Source: Orobanche coerulescens | Lineage: Eukaryota; Streptophyta; Magnoliopsida; Lamiales; Orobanchaceae | NCBI GenBank assembly: GCA_033398695.1 | Contig: CM065814.1 | Location: forward strand, 106,518,501 to 106,582,500 | Reading direction: 5' to 3' | Length of the DNA stretch: 64,000 bases | Shown: piece after piece, positions 20,010 through 30,372 of the stretch | How the letters are laid out: each line of letters opens with the position of its first letter | Position numbering within the stretch: the first letter of the stretch is position 1 | Made by a program: the position numbers and the translations under genes | Notes under the pieces: model-generated | The model's input: only the letters and a program-made list of their open reading frames with translations | Told to the model about the DNA's origin: nothing | The model's database searches: none

Positions 20010-21984
20010 GCTAGCACATGCGCCAGCCGGACGTAGGTCCGGATAAGATTCCCGCTGACGAACCTGGACATTTTTGGAGTCAACGATTATTAGCGCGCGC
20101 TAAGGATTGTATGATAGCGTGCGCTAATCAGCTAATGTGCAGAAATTTTATATATGGGTCAGCACTCCATTCTTCTTGTTCCCTTCACTCGTCTTCATTT
20201 CTTGATAGTCCAAAGAACCTTCCCTCCTTCTTAAACACACTCAGAACACCTCTACTTGATCATTGGAGATTGAATGTTACTTGTGATTGATTGTTGAATT
20301 GGAGAAACACCTTGGATTGGCATACAAACAACCGGAGCTGGATTCTACCTTGTTGTCTCGGTGTTTTTCTTCATCTTAAGGTATGTTATACTACTTTCAA
20401 CCTTGAATTCGTGTTCTTAAGGATATGAGGATTATGCTATCAAGTTATTGAGTTTCATTGGTGATTTATCCAAACCACATTATGTTTGGGAGAGTGAGAA
20501 TGATTATGCTTATATATCGTCGTTGAAACATCGTAGTTGAAATCGTTAGTTCACCTTCAAGATGAAGTCTAAATGTGATAATGATAATGGAACTTAGTCC
20601 AGCAACCTGAGATCACCAAACTTCACACGAGAATGATAATTGAGTTTGAATATAAGAGTTTTGATGATATTCATTTCCTTGAAATTCAAAGATGATTGAA
20701 TCTGTAAGATCATTCATAAGTTTATGAACATGACATGTAGACGGATTACATACGTCGCTGAGGAATTCATAAGTTTCATCACTGTTAGAACAAGTCTGCT
20801 GCCCAGTAGTGTACTGCCATGCACGTTTAGCGCACGCTAAGCTATGTAGATTAACGTGTGCTATCGAGCATAAGATAACGTACGCCACGTTTGGTACCTA
20901 ACGAACGTTAGGTCATCAGACGAGTCAGTCGGCTGATCAGTGAGGTACTGACCGTGCATGGTTAGCGTACGCTAGGCTGCGTATAATTGCGTGCGCTAAC
21001 GAGTAGCCTTAACGTACGCTACATAGGATACGTAGCGTGCGTTAAGCAATCCAGACATATTACATTTTAAGAACTTCCGACCGTAATTTGGATTGCTAGA
21101 TTTTTGTACGACGTGAGATGAATTCTATATTATTTCTTTTGTTAAGGTTCGAGCTTGTTACGTGATTGATCGAAGGGGCGACCTTCGAGTGTTTCGTTTT
21201 TCGTGGAAGTATTGTTCTTGTCTTCGAATCGAGGCAAGTACCTTAATTGTTTTATATATTGATGTTATACATATTGTCGTGCATATATGTCGTTGTTGTA
21301 TGTCCACCACGTATTGGTCCGACGGGATCATCTTGGGATCTATGCTAGCGTGCGCTGGATCATTGGACGGGTTTTTCCACCACGTGTTGGTCCGACGGGA
21401 TCATCTTGGGGTCTTGGCAGTGAACGCTGGATCATTGGAATTACCATGTGTATGTTGTGATATCATGTTGTGATATCATGTTGTGATGTTAATGTGTGTA
21501 TGATATTATTGAGTTTCTCGTAGGAGAAGACTCGTGGATTCTTTTGTAATTTATGTTATTATTATTCTTCGTGAAATGTTGAATAATATGTTGTGGTACT
21601 TGTACTAGCATCGTTGTGCTAACCCCTTCGGGGGTGAATATTTGTTTATGTTCAGGATCCAGGAAAGCGCGGAAACAACCACTGGAGTGGCATGACGACG
21701 AGGGTGCAGAGTGATGTTTCGGTCGGGTTTATTTGTCTGTTGTTTGTATCATTTTAATAAGTACTCGAGTACGTAGTCGTTTATGATGATTTGGATTTGG
21801 TGATGTATTAATACTTTCCGTTGAACATTCGTATTTTCAGTATTGGTCAGGTCTGTTGTATTTTACTTCCGTTATTTTCATACGTTGTTATCTGTTAATG
21901 TCTTTTCAGTTCTTCAGCCTTGTAAATTATTATGTAAAGGATTTACGGCGTTGTAATATTCCTGAATATATCGGGGGTGTTACA
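20010..21984 (+). repeat. Gypsy-2 LTR copy 3, right part
   Basis: It resumes at GCTAGCACATGCGCC and ends GGGTGTTACA. Candidate intron 20381-21655, UUCG hairpin 21622-21635 and minisatellite around 21300-21440 are as in copies 1 and 2. The DNA that follows (CATATGGTCC) is the right flank of the whole tandem. Confidence 0.92.
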
Positions 21985-22384
21985 CATATGGTCCACGGCC
22001 AATCAGTGTGTGCAGTTGTGACGCCTCTGGACTGTCAATATGTCCATCAGAAGGATTGCCGCCACTAATAAATGGAATATGCTGGCTCCCATGAGATAAC
22101 AACGAACCATAACTCATGTACCGTGTAAATTCGGCATCACTAAACGGACGCCAATACTGGAGTCCTGAGTCGGTACGCAAATGCTGTTGTTGTAGTTGCT
22201 GCCCAAAGGGTATGTGTCGGGTCAGATCTTCTATCTCTGGCCGTCTGACAGACGCACTCCTATGTGACGACAAAGACTCGGGTATACTAGGAGAAGACGA
22301 GGGGATCGAACTAATACTCATCCGGCGAGGTGCCCTGGTATGAGAAGGAACATCAGCACGCTGGTCGGTACTACGTCTAAACAT
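21980..22384 (-). CDS. Unknown ORF, cut by Gypsy-2 LTR
   Basis: 134-codon frame starting MFRRSTDQRADVPSHTR and ending in LTR sequence, so its true C-terminus is lost. The product is Ser/Pro-rich at first (SISSIPSSSPSIPESLSS), then Gln-rich and aromatic (FGQQLQQQHL, YWRPFSDAEFTRYMSYGSL). I recognise no domain, membrane segment or signal peptide. The start codon lies in the 3' arm of the tRNA-like fold at 22381-22459. It could be the exon of a host gene or an old transposon ORF. Composition is clearly less AT-rich than its right flank. Confidence 0.35.
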   Translation of the reverse strand: MFRRSTDQRADVPSHTRAPRRMSISSIPSSSPSIPESLSSHRSASVRRPEIEDLTRHIPFGQQLQQQHLRTDSGLQYWRPFSDAEFTRYMSYGSLLSHGSQHIPFISGGNPSDGHIDSPEASQLHTLIGRGPYV

Positions 22385-22459
22385 AGCTCAGTGGCCGGCG
22401 CGGGATTCGAACCCGCGCCTATGTGATATATGGAGTAGCATGTTGCCACTGAGCTATGT
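22381..22459 (-). ncRNA. tRNA-like element with perfect terminal stem
   Basis: On the minus strand an A box TAGCTCAGTGG (22446-22456) and a B box GGTTCGAATCC (22403-22413) match Pol III consensus exactly. The B box sits in an 8-bp hairpin (GGCGCGGG / CCCGCGCC, loop TTCGAAT) like a T-arm. Bases 22381-22394 and 22446-22459 (ACATAGCTCAGTGG and its complement) close the whole 79-nt unit with a perfect 14-bp stem. A normal 7-bp tRNA acceptor stem and a clear D-arm cannot be drawn, so it is a tRNA-derived element or SINE head rather than a working tRNA. Confidence 0.55.
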
Positions 22460-22795
22460 TTTCATTCGGTAATTATTGTACATAAATATTATTTGTACTT
22501 ACTATGAAAAATATTTTTATTTATTTGCTATTAAAATTAATTAGATTATTTAAACGTTTAACATTAAATTATGTAATATATTTTATTTACTTATTTATTA
22601 TATGTGATGTATGTAGTAGCATGTTGCCATTGAGAATTAAGTAAAAAAATATTTATACTAGTTTGTTATTTAAATTAATTAGATTTTCTTAATATTTAAA
22701 ACTTTACTATTAAATTATGCAATATATTTAATTTAATTTTTTATTATATTACAATAGGTTAATAGTCAACATTATTAAATACTATAATTTAATAG
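22460..22795. other. AT-rich stretch with partial copy of the tRNA-like unit
   Basis: No gene is seen. At 22602-22636 the words ATGTGATGTATG and AGTAGCATGTTGCCAYTGAG repeat the A-box half of the preceding element, suggesting a second decayed copy. Confidence 0.5.
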
Positions 22796-22843
22796 CATTA
22801 TTGTGTATTGGCGTCACACATGTGACGCCAATACACAATAATG
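22796..22843. repeat. Perfect 23-bp inverted repeat, 2-nt spacer
   Basis: The arm CATTATTGTGTATTGGCGTC plus ACA and its exact complement are separated by CA only. It would extrude as a cruciform or fold as a near-loopless RNA hairpin. Confidence 0.85.
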
Positions 22844-22859
22844 TTCTCCTCGTTCGCTT

Positions 22860-22881
22860 TAGCTTCACCCACGTGAAGCTA
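22860..22881. repeat. Hairpin TAGCTTCAC-CCAC-GTGAAGCTA
   Basis: 9-bp arms, 4-nt loop, 16 bp right of the 23-bp inverted repeat and sharing its TTCAC/GTGAA-like core. Confidence 0.75.
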
Positions 22882-23042
22882 ATGTAATTAGGTTAATTGT
22901 TTTACGTTTGCTTTAGCTTCACATACTGACAGAAAGTTTAATTCTTTACCACACGATCAAACATCAAACTAAAGGTTCTTATTCACACATCGATTTCAGA
23001 TATGTGAAATTAAAGAAAGTGCCTTCACTTGCCTATTCCTAC

Positions 23043-23064
23043 GGCTTCACATTTGTGTGAAGCC
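23043..23064. repeat. Hairpin GGCTTCACA-TTTG-TGTGAAGCC
   Basis: 9-bp arms and 4-nt loop, the same geometry as 22860-22881. A weaker TTCACA...TGTGAA pair lies between them at about 22982-23008. Confidence 0.75.
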
Positions 23065-23411
23065 TATACACATATTTTTTAATAGTGAGTACACTAACGA
23101 CTGTGATATTTGAATGTAACACGTGTGTTGATTCTTGAGAAATGGATTGCAGGAATCGGCAAGCCAAGGAAATATTGTGTGCGTTAACCAAAGGGTAAGG
23201 TACGGCTTGTACGTTAGGATAGAGATGTAATGAATGTACAAAACTAGCGGCACAATGCCACTAGATCATTATAAAAAGCATTGCATATGATCATAACTAA
23301 AGAAGTAATGTACATTAAGGGAGATTGGTTATGTACGCAAGGAATACAAATGGTGTGCATAATGATCCTTAAGACGGTAAGACAAGATCTTTAAGGAGAT
23401 GTTTTACTTTC
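23065..23411. other. No recognisable feature
   Basis: AT-rich unique-looking DNA between the hairpin cluster and the Copia-1 LTR. Short frames here have no family signature. Confidence 0.5.
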
Positions 23412-23747
23412 TGTGAATTTTCAACAATGTAATTACAATAAAATTACAAATAAAGGCAACCTATTATATTCTAATAAATTAAAAACTGAATTAAAATACA
23501 ATTTAGCAGATGCGAGTAGAACTCTTTCCGTAAGACACTTTTGCCCCCATATTAGAGCAGACGGCTCAGGCAAGTTGTCCCCAAGATACAACTATACTAC
23601 GTTTCTGGGTTACTTGCTCTCCAAAACTAAGAACTCCGACGAACGTTTAAGTGTTGGAAATTGGGCACGAAAAGCAAGAAGAAAATATGCTGCAATATGT
23701 TGTATGCTTGTATTTCGTTCTATTCAGCTGGGTTCAAATATCAGCTA

Positions 23748-25183
23748 CACTACTACAAAAACAGCATTTAACAGCGGTTCTGGCGCCACTTTAACAACGG
23801 TTTTTGGAACTGTTGTTAAAGGTCCCGCTGTTAAATTTAACAGCGGTTCTTAAACAACCGCTGTTAAATTTTATTTTTTCAAAAAAAAAATTAGAAATTA
23901 TTTTTTTAACCGCGGTTGTATAAGAATCGCTGTTAAAATTGTAATTTAACCGCGGTTCCAGACAACCGCTGTTAAAATTATTGAAATAAAAAAATCAATT
24001 AAGCTGCCCCCTGCCCACATCGCCGCCCGACCCGCCCGCACATTGAAAATCTTAATATTATGATATAATCAGCTGTTAAAATTTAACAGCGGTTCCGGAC
24101 AACAACTGTTAAAATTGCACATTTAATAGCGGTACATTTTAGAACCGCTGTTAAAATGGCACCTTTAACAGCGGTTCTTAAAGGAACCGCTGTTAAAATC
24201 ATACATTAAAATTATAATATATATAAGATAAATTCTATAAATACATTATACTTGATGTAATATAATTTTTATTATATTATAATATTATTATTTTCAATCT
24301 ACATTATAAATTTTAAAGTTTCATTTGATTAAATTTATATTTATTTTATAATATAATTATAATATTTAATATATATATATATATATAATAATTCTACAAA
24401 TACATTATATTTCATAAAATTATAACTATATATTATAGTTTTTTGATATAATATATAAATTATAATGTTTCATATATATAAAATTCTACAAATATGTAAT
24501 GTAATTTTTAATATTAATATATAATAAAATACATTAATATTCAATATGTTGCACATTTAATAGTGGTTCTTTTTAGAACCGCTGTTAAATGTGCATTTTA
24601 ACAGCGGTTCTAAAAAGAACCATTGTTAAAATCATACGTTAAAATTTTAATATATATATATATATATAAAATAAATTCTATAAATACATTATACTTGATG
24701 TAATATAATTTTTATTATATTATAATATTAATATTTTCAATGTAAATTATAAATTTTAAAGTTTCATTTGATTAAATTTATTATATAATATAATTATAAT
24801 ATTTAATATATATAATATAATTCTATAAATACATTATATTTCGTAAAATTATAACTAGATATTATAATTTTTTGATATAATATATAAATTATAATTTTTC
24901 ATATATAATATAATTCTACAAATATGTAATATAATTTTTAATATTAATATATAATAACATGTATCAATATTCAACATGTTAAATGTACAATTTTAACAGC
25001 GGTTCTTTTAGAACTGCTGTTAAATGCAACTTTAAGATTGGTTTTAAAATAACCACTGTTAATGATAATTTTAACATCGATTTTCTTTGGAACCGATATT
25101 AAAATGCCACCACTTCATTTTAACAGCGGTTTTTTAGAACCGTTGTTAAAATACCGCTGTTAAACGCTGATTTTGTAGTAGTG
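23748..25183. mobile_element. Non-autonomous CACTA transposon (1436 bp)
   Basis: The termini begin CACTACTACAAAA and are inverted repeats of about 32 bp with two mismatches. CTA flanks both sides (23745-23747, 25184-25186), the 3-bp duplication of CACTA elements. No transposase frame is present. The interior is AT-rich and full of TTTAACAGCGGTTCT words in both orientations, pairing into hairpins of 10-15 bp, as expected for subterminal transposase-binding repeats. Confidence 0.92.
24115..24975. repeat. Internal duplication in the CACTA element
   Basis: Two units of about 430 bp (24115-24548 and 24549-24975) are collinear, each starting with an AATAGYGGTnC...AGAACCGCTGTTAAA hairpin and containing ATACATTATACTTGATGTAA. 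TA runs at 24366-24388 and 24650-24671 fall inside. Confidence 0.75.
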
Positions 25184-25186
25184 CTA

Positions 25187-25451
25187 GGTTCTCAACCTGG
25201 CTTATTTCAGCTGGGTTCTCAACCTGTGTTCAAGTATCGTCTAGATTCTTAACCTGGCTTATTTCAGCTGGATTCAAATATCAGCTACGTTGTCAACCTG
25301 GCTTATTTCAGCTGGGTTCTCAAATTGTGTTCAAATATTATCTAGGTTCTCAACGTGACTTATTTCAGCTGCGTTCAAATATCAGCTAGGTTCTCAACCT
25401 GGCTTATTTCAGCTGGGTCCAAATATCAGCTGAGTTCTCTAACTTGGCTGA
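25187..25451. repeat. LTR tandem repeat, about 44-bp units
   Basis: Five to six imperfect units share GGTTCTCAACCTGGCTTATT and CAGCTGGGTTCAAATATC. The matching array in the right LTR is at about 29790-30093. Confidence 0.85.
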
Positions 25452-26509
25452 TGACATTAGACTTGGCTGCAAAAAATTAATATATATAGTTATTACCCAA
25501 ACCCCCAAGTCACAAGTCACAAGGCCCAAGTCGCCCAAGTCCAATGATCAAGAACCAAGAAACAAGCTCAAGCCCAAGCCCAAGCCCGTGGTCGTGTCCG
25601 TGCCAGTCGAGCTGGGGCGGGCGGCGGCGACACGCGTGTGGGCTTTGCCTCGTTGGCCCACTAGTATATACTACTAGCTTGTTGAACTACCCATGCATCT
25701 TCTTACTAATAAGCTAGTCAAGAAGGCTTTAATTTCCCCTTGTGGGATGACTTTTCATACCCACTTTAACTATTCACCATTTCAATTAAATGACCAACTT
25801 TAATTATTTATTTATCACTCACCGGAAATCGGTTTTGGGAAAAATAAAATCCTAATATTTATCTCTTTGAAACGTAGATTCACAATTTAATATTTAATTC
25901 CCAAGAATTAAATATTGTATTATCATAAAATTGATTTAAATTGAGTCAAAAATCATTTTTTCTAAAAAAAAACAATTTCCAATAATCCGCAAATGGGTGG
26001 AAATATATGCACGCATGCACGAATGCAGACTCACATACCCAGTTTTCGTGAAACATTGCTGCATGGGGAAAAGTAGTTTGTGGTTGTGAACCTTTCTTAG
26101 TAAAATATCATTGGATATACCAGAGGCTTAGTGGACACGGTGCCTTGAAATAATCCTCCTTGGTGTATACCGAGTCAAAGACACTTACACAACAATGTCT
26201 CAACACCTTTCGTTCTCATAGTTGTGTCCATTTTAGCCATGGAAAACATCTTGGTTTCCTAAGTGATTATTCGAGGTGGCCCATCCTCACACTTAGATAG
26301 GTGATATCCTTTTATAAAGGACCCTGCAATACTTCTCTTTTTCAAGGATAAGGAACCATAAAAGTCCAATGACTTAACCTCATCACAATCACAGGACTCA
26401 ACACTTATACTACTCTATAGGAATGGATTTATAATAAGCGTTCATAACTTTATTTTCCCATTGAACCATGTTTCTGGGATCTTCAGTCTTCAAGGTTGGG
26501 TTATCACTA
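25452..26509 (-). other. Copia-1 3' non-coding internal region
   Basis: Sequence between the end of pol and the 3' LTR. There is no coding signature. Contains short CCCAAG/CCCAAGCC repeats (25510-25590) and an abrupt GC-rich stretch (25580-25660). The polypurine tract could not be placed with confidence. Confidence 0.45.
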
Positions 26510-28172
26510 TGATCGTTCTTTCAAGATGTGGATTTTAATCTCATTCCCTCCAGAAATTTATGAAATTACTCTTTACTCAGACCTTCTGTGAGTGGATCCG
26601 CCAAATTAACATTTGAACTCACATAGTCAGTAGATATAACTCCATTTTTTGATCAATTGTCGCATGGTATTATGTGTCCGACGAATGTGTCGAGATTTAA
26701 CATTATACATAAGGCTTTGTGCTCTTCAATTGCAGCTTGGCTATTGCAATGAATCATAACAGTGGGCACATGCTTCTTCCAACATGGAATATCCTCAAGA
26801 AAATTATGAAGCCATTCAGCTTCTTCTCCAACTTTATCTAGAGCTATAAATTCTAGTTGCATGGTGGATCGGGTTATACAAGTTTTCTTGCTTGATTTCT
26901 AAGATACAGCTCCACCACCAGTAGTAAATACATACCCACTTGTAGAGTAAGAGTCTTTCTTGCCTGAAATCCAATTAGCATCAGTATATCCTTCCAATAC
27001 TGCAGGATGATTACTATAAAATAGCCCATAACTTAGGGTGTACTTTAAGTATCATAAAACCCTAGTTAGTGTATTCCAGTGCTCTTTACTCGAATTACTC
27101 ATGAACCTACTCAACTTGTTCACAACAAAAGCCATGTCTGGCCATGTTCAATTCGTAATGTACATCAGGCTTCCGATTACTCTCGAATATTCGAATTGAG
27201 CCACTGGATCACCTATATTATTACTTAAGTGAACACTGGTATCAACATGTATTTTTACGGGTGGTCTGTCAAAAGCGTTGAACTTCTTGAGCATTTTCTC
27301 AACATAATGAGATTGTGATACGAAGATACCTTCTAACGTTCTGCTAATTTTAAGTCTAAAAATTAAATCAGATAAACTCAAATCCTTCATGTCCAAGTTC
27401 GACTTAATATCATTTTTATATTCACATTTATTTCATTGCTACTACCCATGATAAGCATTTCATCTACATATAGACAGACTATGACAAATGACTCATGTGT
27501 GCCTTTAATATACACACAATTATCACAGTCATTGATCTTGACTCCATTTGCCAACATAGTTGTGTTAAACTTCATCTGCCATTGTTTAGGAGCTTGTTTT
27601 AGCCCATGCAATGACTTTAAAAAAATTTCACACTTTCTTTTTCTGACCAGGCGCAATGAAACCTTCAGGTTGTTCCATATAAATTTCTTCTTCTAATTCA
27701 CCATTCAAGAAAGTAGTTTTCACTTCTATTTGATGAATCTCGAGATTGTGCAATGCAGCAATAGCAATAAGCACTCAAATGAAAGTTATTCTGGTTACTG
27801 ATGAATATGTGTCGAAGAAATAATAACCTTATTTCTGTTTAAACACTTCGGCAACAAGTCGAGCCTTAAACTTGTCTAGTAATCAGTCATCTTTATATTT
27901 CCTCTTTAGAATCCATTTACATCCTATAGGCTTGCATCTTGGTGGAAGATCAACCAGTTCCCAAGTATAATTTTGCAGGATCGAATCATTTCACTATAAC
28001 TCGCTTCATTCCAATAAGGAGCATCAGGAGTAGCATAAGCCTCCTGTATCGTGTTTGGATCATCATCAATTGCATAAGTCACAAAGACAGGACCAAATGA
28101 CATAGCTTTTCGAGCTCTCTTACTCTGTCTTGGCTCTCCATCTATAAGATTTGAACTATTTGCAGTTTCCAC
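26510..28172 (-). pseudogene. pol: Copia-1 RT and RNase H
   Basis: The fragment starts with the linker RKAMSFGPVFVTYAIDDDP and weak RT start, then LHGLKQAPKQWQMKF, CLYVDEMLIMGS, LKISRTLEGIFVSQSHYVEK and EYSRVIGSLMYITN. RNase H shows LEFIALDKVGEEAEWLHNF and TVMIHCNSQAAI, then LADPLTEGLS near 26575. The RT active site YVDD has become YVDE, and the RNase H Asp (usual HCDSQAAI) is Asn. Several frameshifts and stops occur. Protease and integrase are missing: the sequence passes from gag to the RT linker within about 100 bp. Confidence 0.85.
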
Positions 28173-28272
28173 CCATCAGTAACATTGTAGGAAGAGAATC
28201 ATGTCCTTATATGACGATTAGCCCATGTATCAACGTACCAGGGGTGGTGATTCTCCATCATATTGGTTTCAA

Positions 28273-29239
28273 TCACCATAGCTGAGACCTTCTCGTCCAG
28301 CTCCTCAACCATGGCTGACAGCTCCAGATCTGGCATGTCAACATCGCCATGTTCAACCACATTAGCAATTCGCTTGCCTTTTTTTGACCAGTTGAATTTA
28401 ATGGCAAGCGACAGTCTTTCGCCTTGTTGTTCGGCTTACCATAGTTGTGGAAATCTCCAGTAAACTTTTTTGCCTTAAGAGGCTTCTTTCCTTTTTCTTG
28501 AACATGGTTTAGTTTTCTCTTTTTCCTAGAGGATCCATGTTCAAGAAAGTTCGTTTTGGCCTCCATCGGGCCTCTCTTGAATTTAGAATCAGACTTTCGG
28601 TTGTCTTCCTCAATTATGAGTAGAACAACCAAGTCCTCTAAACTCATTTCCTTTTGTTTGTTTTTCAGGTGATTTTTGAAGTCCTTCAAACTAGGAGGTA
28701 ACTTCTGAATTACTGTCCCCACAACAAACGGTTCAGGAAGGATCATTCCTTTAGCATTGATTTCATGCATAATCAATTAAAATTGTTGGACTTGTTCAGT
28801 AATGATTTTGAAGTCCGTCATCTGAAATTCCAGGTAGCGTTCGATCACGATCTTCTTGGCTCCATCATCATCCGTTTTGTGGTTTTTCTCCGAAGACTTC
28901 CAGAGCTCTCTGGAGTCTTGATTTGACTGTACACGTTGTACAGAGCATCTACCAGCCCATTCGTAATCGTATTATGGCACATGAAGTCACCGTTAAACCA
29001 CTAATTGTAAGCAAAATGCTTCGTATGATCAGTTTCGTCTCACTGACCACAGGAGGATCATCTCTGAGATAAAAAACAACTCCCAAGGTAGTGAGATAAA
29101 ACAGCATCTTTTGTTGCCATCTCTTGAAATCAACACCCAAAAACTTGTCGGGTTTCTCAGCCTCCACAACATGAAAATTGGTAGCAGCTTTGGCAGCTGC
29201 AGCGGCGGTGGCATCGACATCATCAGTATTGGTCACCAT
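28273..29239 (-). pseudogene. gag: Copia-1 gag
   Basis: The ATG at 29239 opens MVTNTDDVDATAAAAAKAAT, then FHVVEAEKPDKFLGVDFKRW and MLFYLTTLGVVFYL, the N-terminal capsid signature of this plant Copia group. After a frameshift, VIQKLPPSLKDFKNHLKNK and EMSLEDLVVLL follow. The zinc knuckle is degenerate (FHNYGKPNNKAKDC in place of CxxCGKxGHxxxxC), with the first two Cys and the His lost. It could not bind zinc normally. Confidence 0.85.
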
Positions 29240-29285
29240 TGGAAATTACAGAAAATAAATAAAATTGTCTTACGATTGTTGGGCC

Positions 29286-30093
29286 TATAAATTTCCAACA
29301 ATGCAATTACGATAAAATTACAAGAAAAGGCAACATGTTACAATTATACTGAATTAAAAACTAAATTAAAATATAATTTACAGAGGCGAGTAGAGCTCTT
29401 TCTATAAGATAATTTTGCCCCCATATAAGAGGAGATGGCTCAGGCAAGATGTTCCCAAGATACAACTGCTATGTTTCTAAGTTAGTTGTTCTCCAATACT
29501 CAGAACTCCGACGAACATTTAATTGTTGGAAACTGGGCAAGATAAGCAAGAAGGAAATATGATGCAATATGTTGTATGCTTGTATTTTGTTCTATATTGT
29601 TGTGTGTACGTAATAAAATGCATAAGAACCCCTTTCATAGGGTCCAAAACTACTCCATCAGGTGGGAAATTATTGTAGATTAAAATGCCATTAATTCTCT
29701 TTAATCCTTCAGCTAAAAGGTTACCTCCATAATAATCTCATTTAATTCCGACGTTACACTATTTAGTGTGAAGAGTCATATTCCAGTCTCAACTTGGATT
29801 ATTTCAGCCGAGTCAAAATATCATCTAAGTTCTCAACCTAGCTTATTTCAGCTGGGTTCAAATATGAGCTAGGTTCTCAACCTGGCTTATTTTAGCTGGC
29901 TTCAAATATCAGCTAGGTTCTCAACGTGGCTTATTTCAGCTTGTTTCAAATATCAGCTGGTTTCTCAACCTATGTTCAAATATCAGCTAGGTTCTCATCT
30001 GACTTATTTCAGTTGGGTTAAATATCAGCTAGGTTCTTAACCTGTCTTATTTCAGCTGGTCTCAAATATCAGCTGGGTTCTCTAACCTGGTTG
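29286..30093 (-). repeat. Copia-1 5' LTR
   Basis: Matches the split LTR on the left. It includes the 44-bp unit array at about 29790-30093 and extra sequence (29605-29780) missing from the left copy. No methionine-type primer site is visible where it should lie (just below 29286), so the site has decayed or the boundary is off by some bases. Confidence 0.7.
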
Positions 30094-30261
30094 ATGTCTG
30101 TAGTAATCATGTTTTTCCCATTTTCGTATATCTCAATTTTTTTGATTAGTTTGTGCCGACGTAATATTTACAGTATTATTGTCTTCCGTTATGTTATTTT
30201 TTCCCGTTATATTTCTCTCGATGCGTAATTAAAATTTGAATTTGTGGTCGAGACTCTTATT

Positions 30262-30372
30262 GAGTGCCCAAAGCAGACAATATCATGACACGGTGAAGCG
30301 GTCTTGGGATGTGACAATTTGGTATCGGAGCCACTCTGCCGTGTAGTGCGAGTGTGTCGACGAGGACGTCGG
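30262..30372 (+). mobile_element. Cassandra TRIM: 5' LTR remnant, primer site, internal start
   Basis: 30262-30316 aligns base for base in length with the last 55 bp of the intact LTR (53843-53897) and ends GATGTGACA. TGGTATCGGAGCC at 30320-30332 is a methionine tRNA primer site. A short internal stretch to GACGTCGG follows, where Copia-2 is inserted. The rest of this LTR is deleted; 30094-30261 to its left matches nothing I recognise. Confidence 0.82.

Larger units (their letters stand above)
23412..25451 (-). repeat. Copia-1 3' LTR, split by CACTA element
   Basis: The segments 23412-23747 and 25184-25451 match the LTR at 29286-30093 in order. The shared 5' part (plus strand) begins around CAACAATG and includes GAACTCCGACGAAC; the shared 3' part is a tandem of about 44-bp units. 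Relative to the right LTR this copy lacks about 200 bp after TTGTATTTYGTTCTAT. Exact outer boundaries are uncertain because the ends have diverged. Confidence 0.7.

Noticed and set aside
22381..22459. A functional tRNA gene
   Set aside because: No 7-bp acceptor stem with matching ends and no normal D-arm, despite perfect Pol III boxes.
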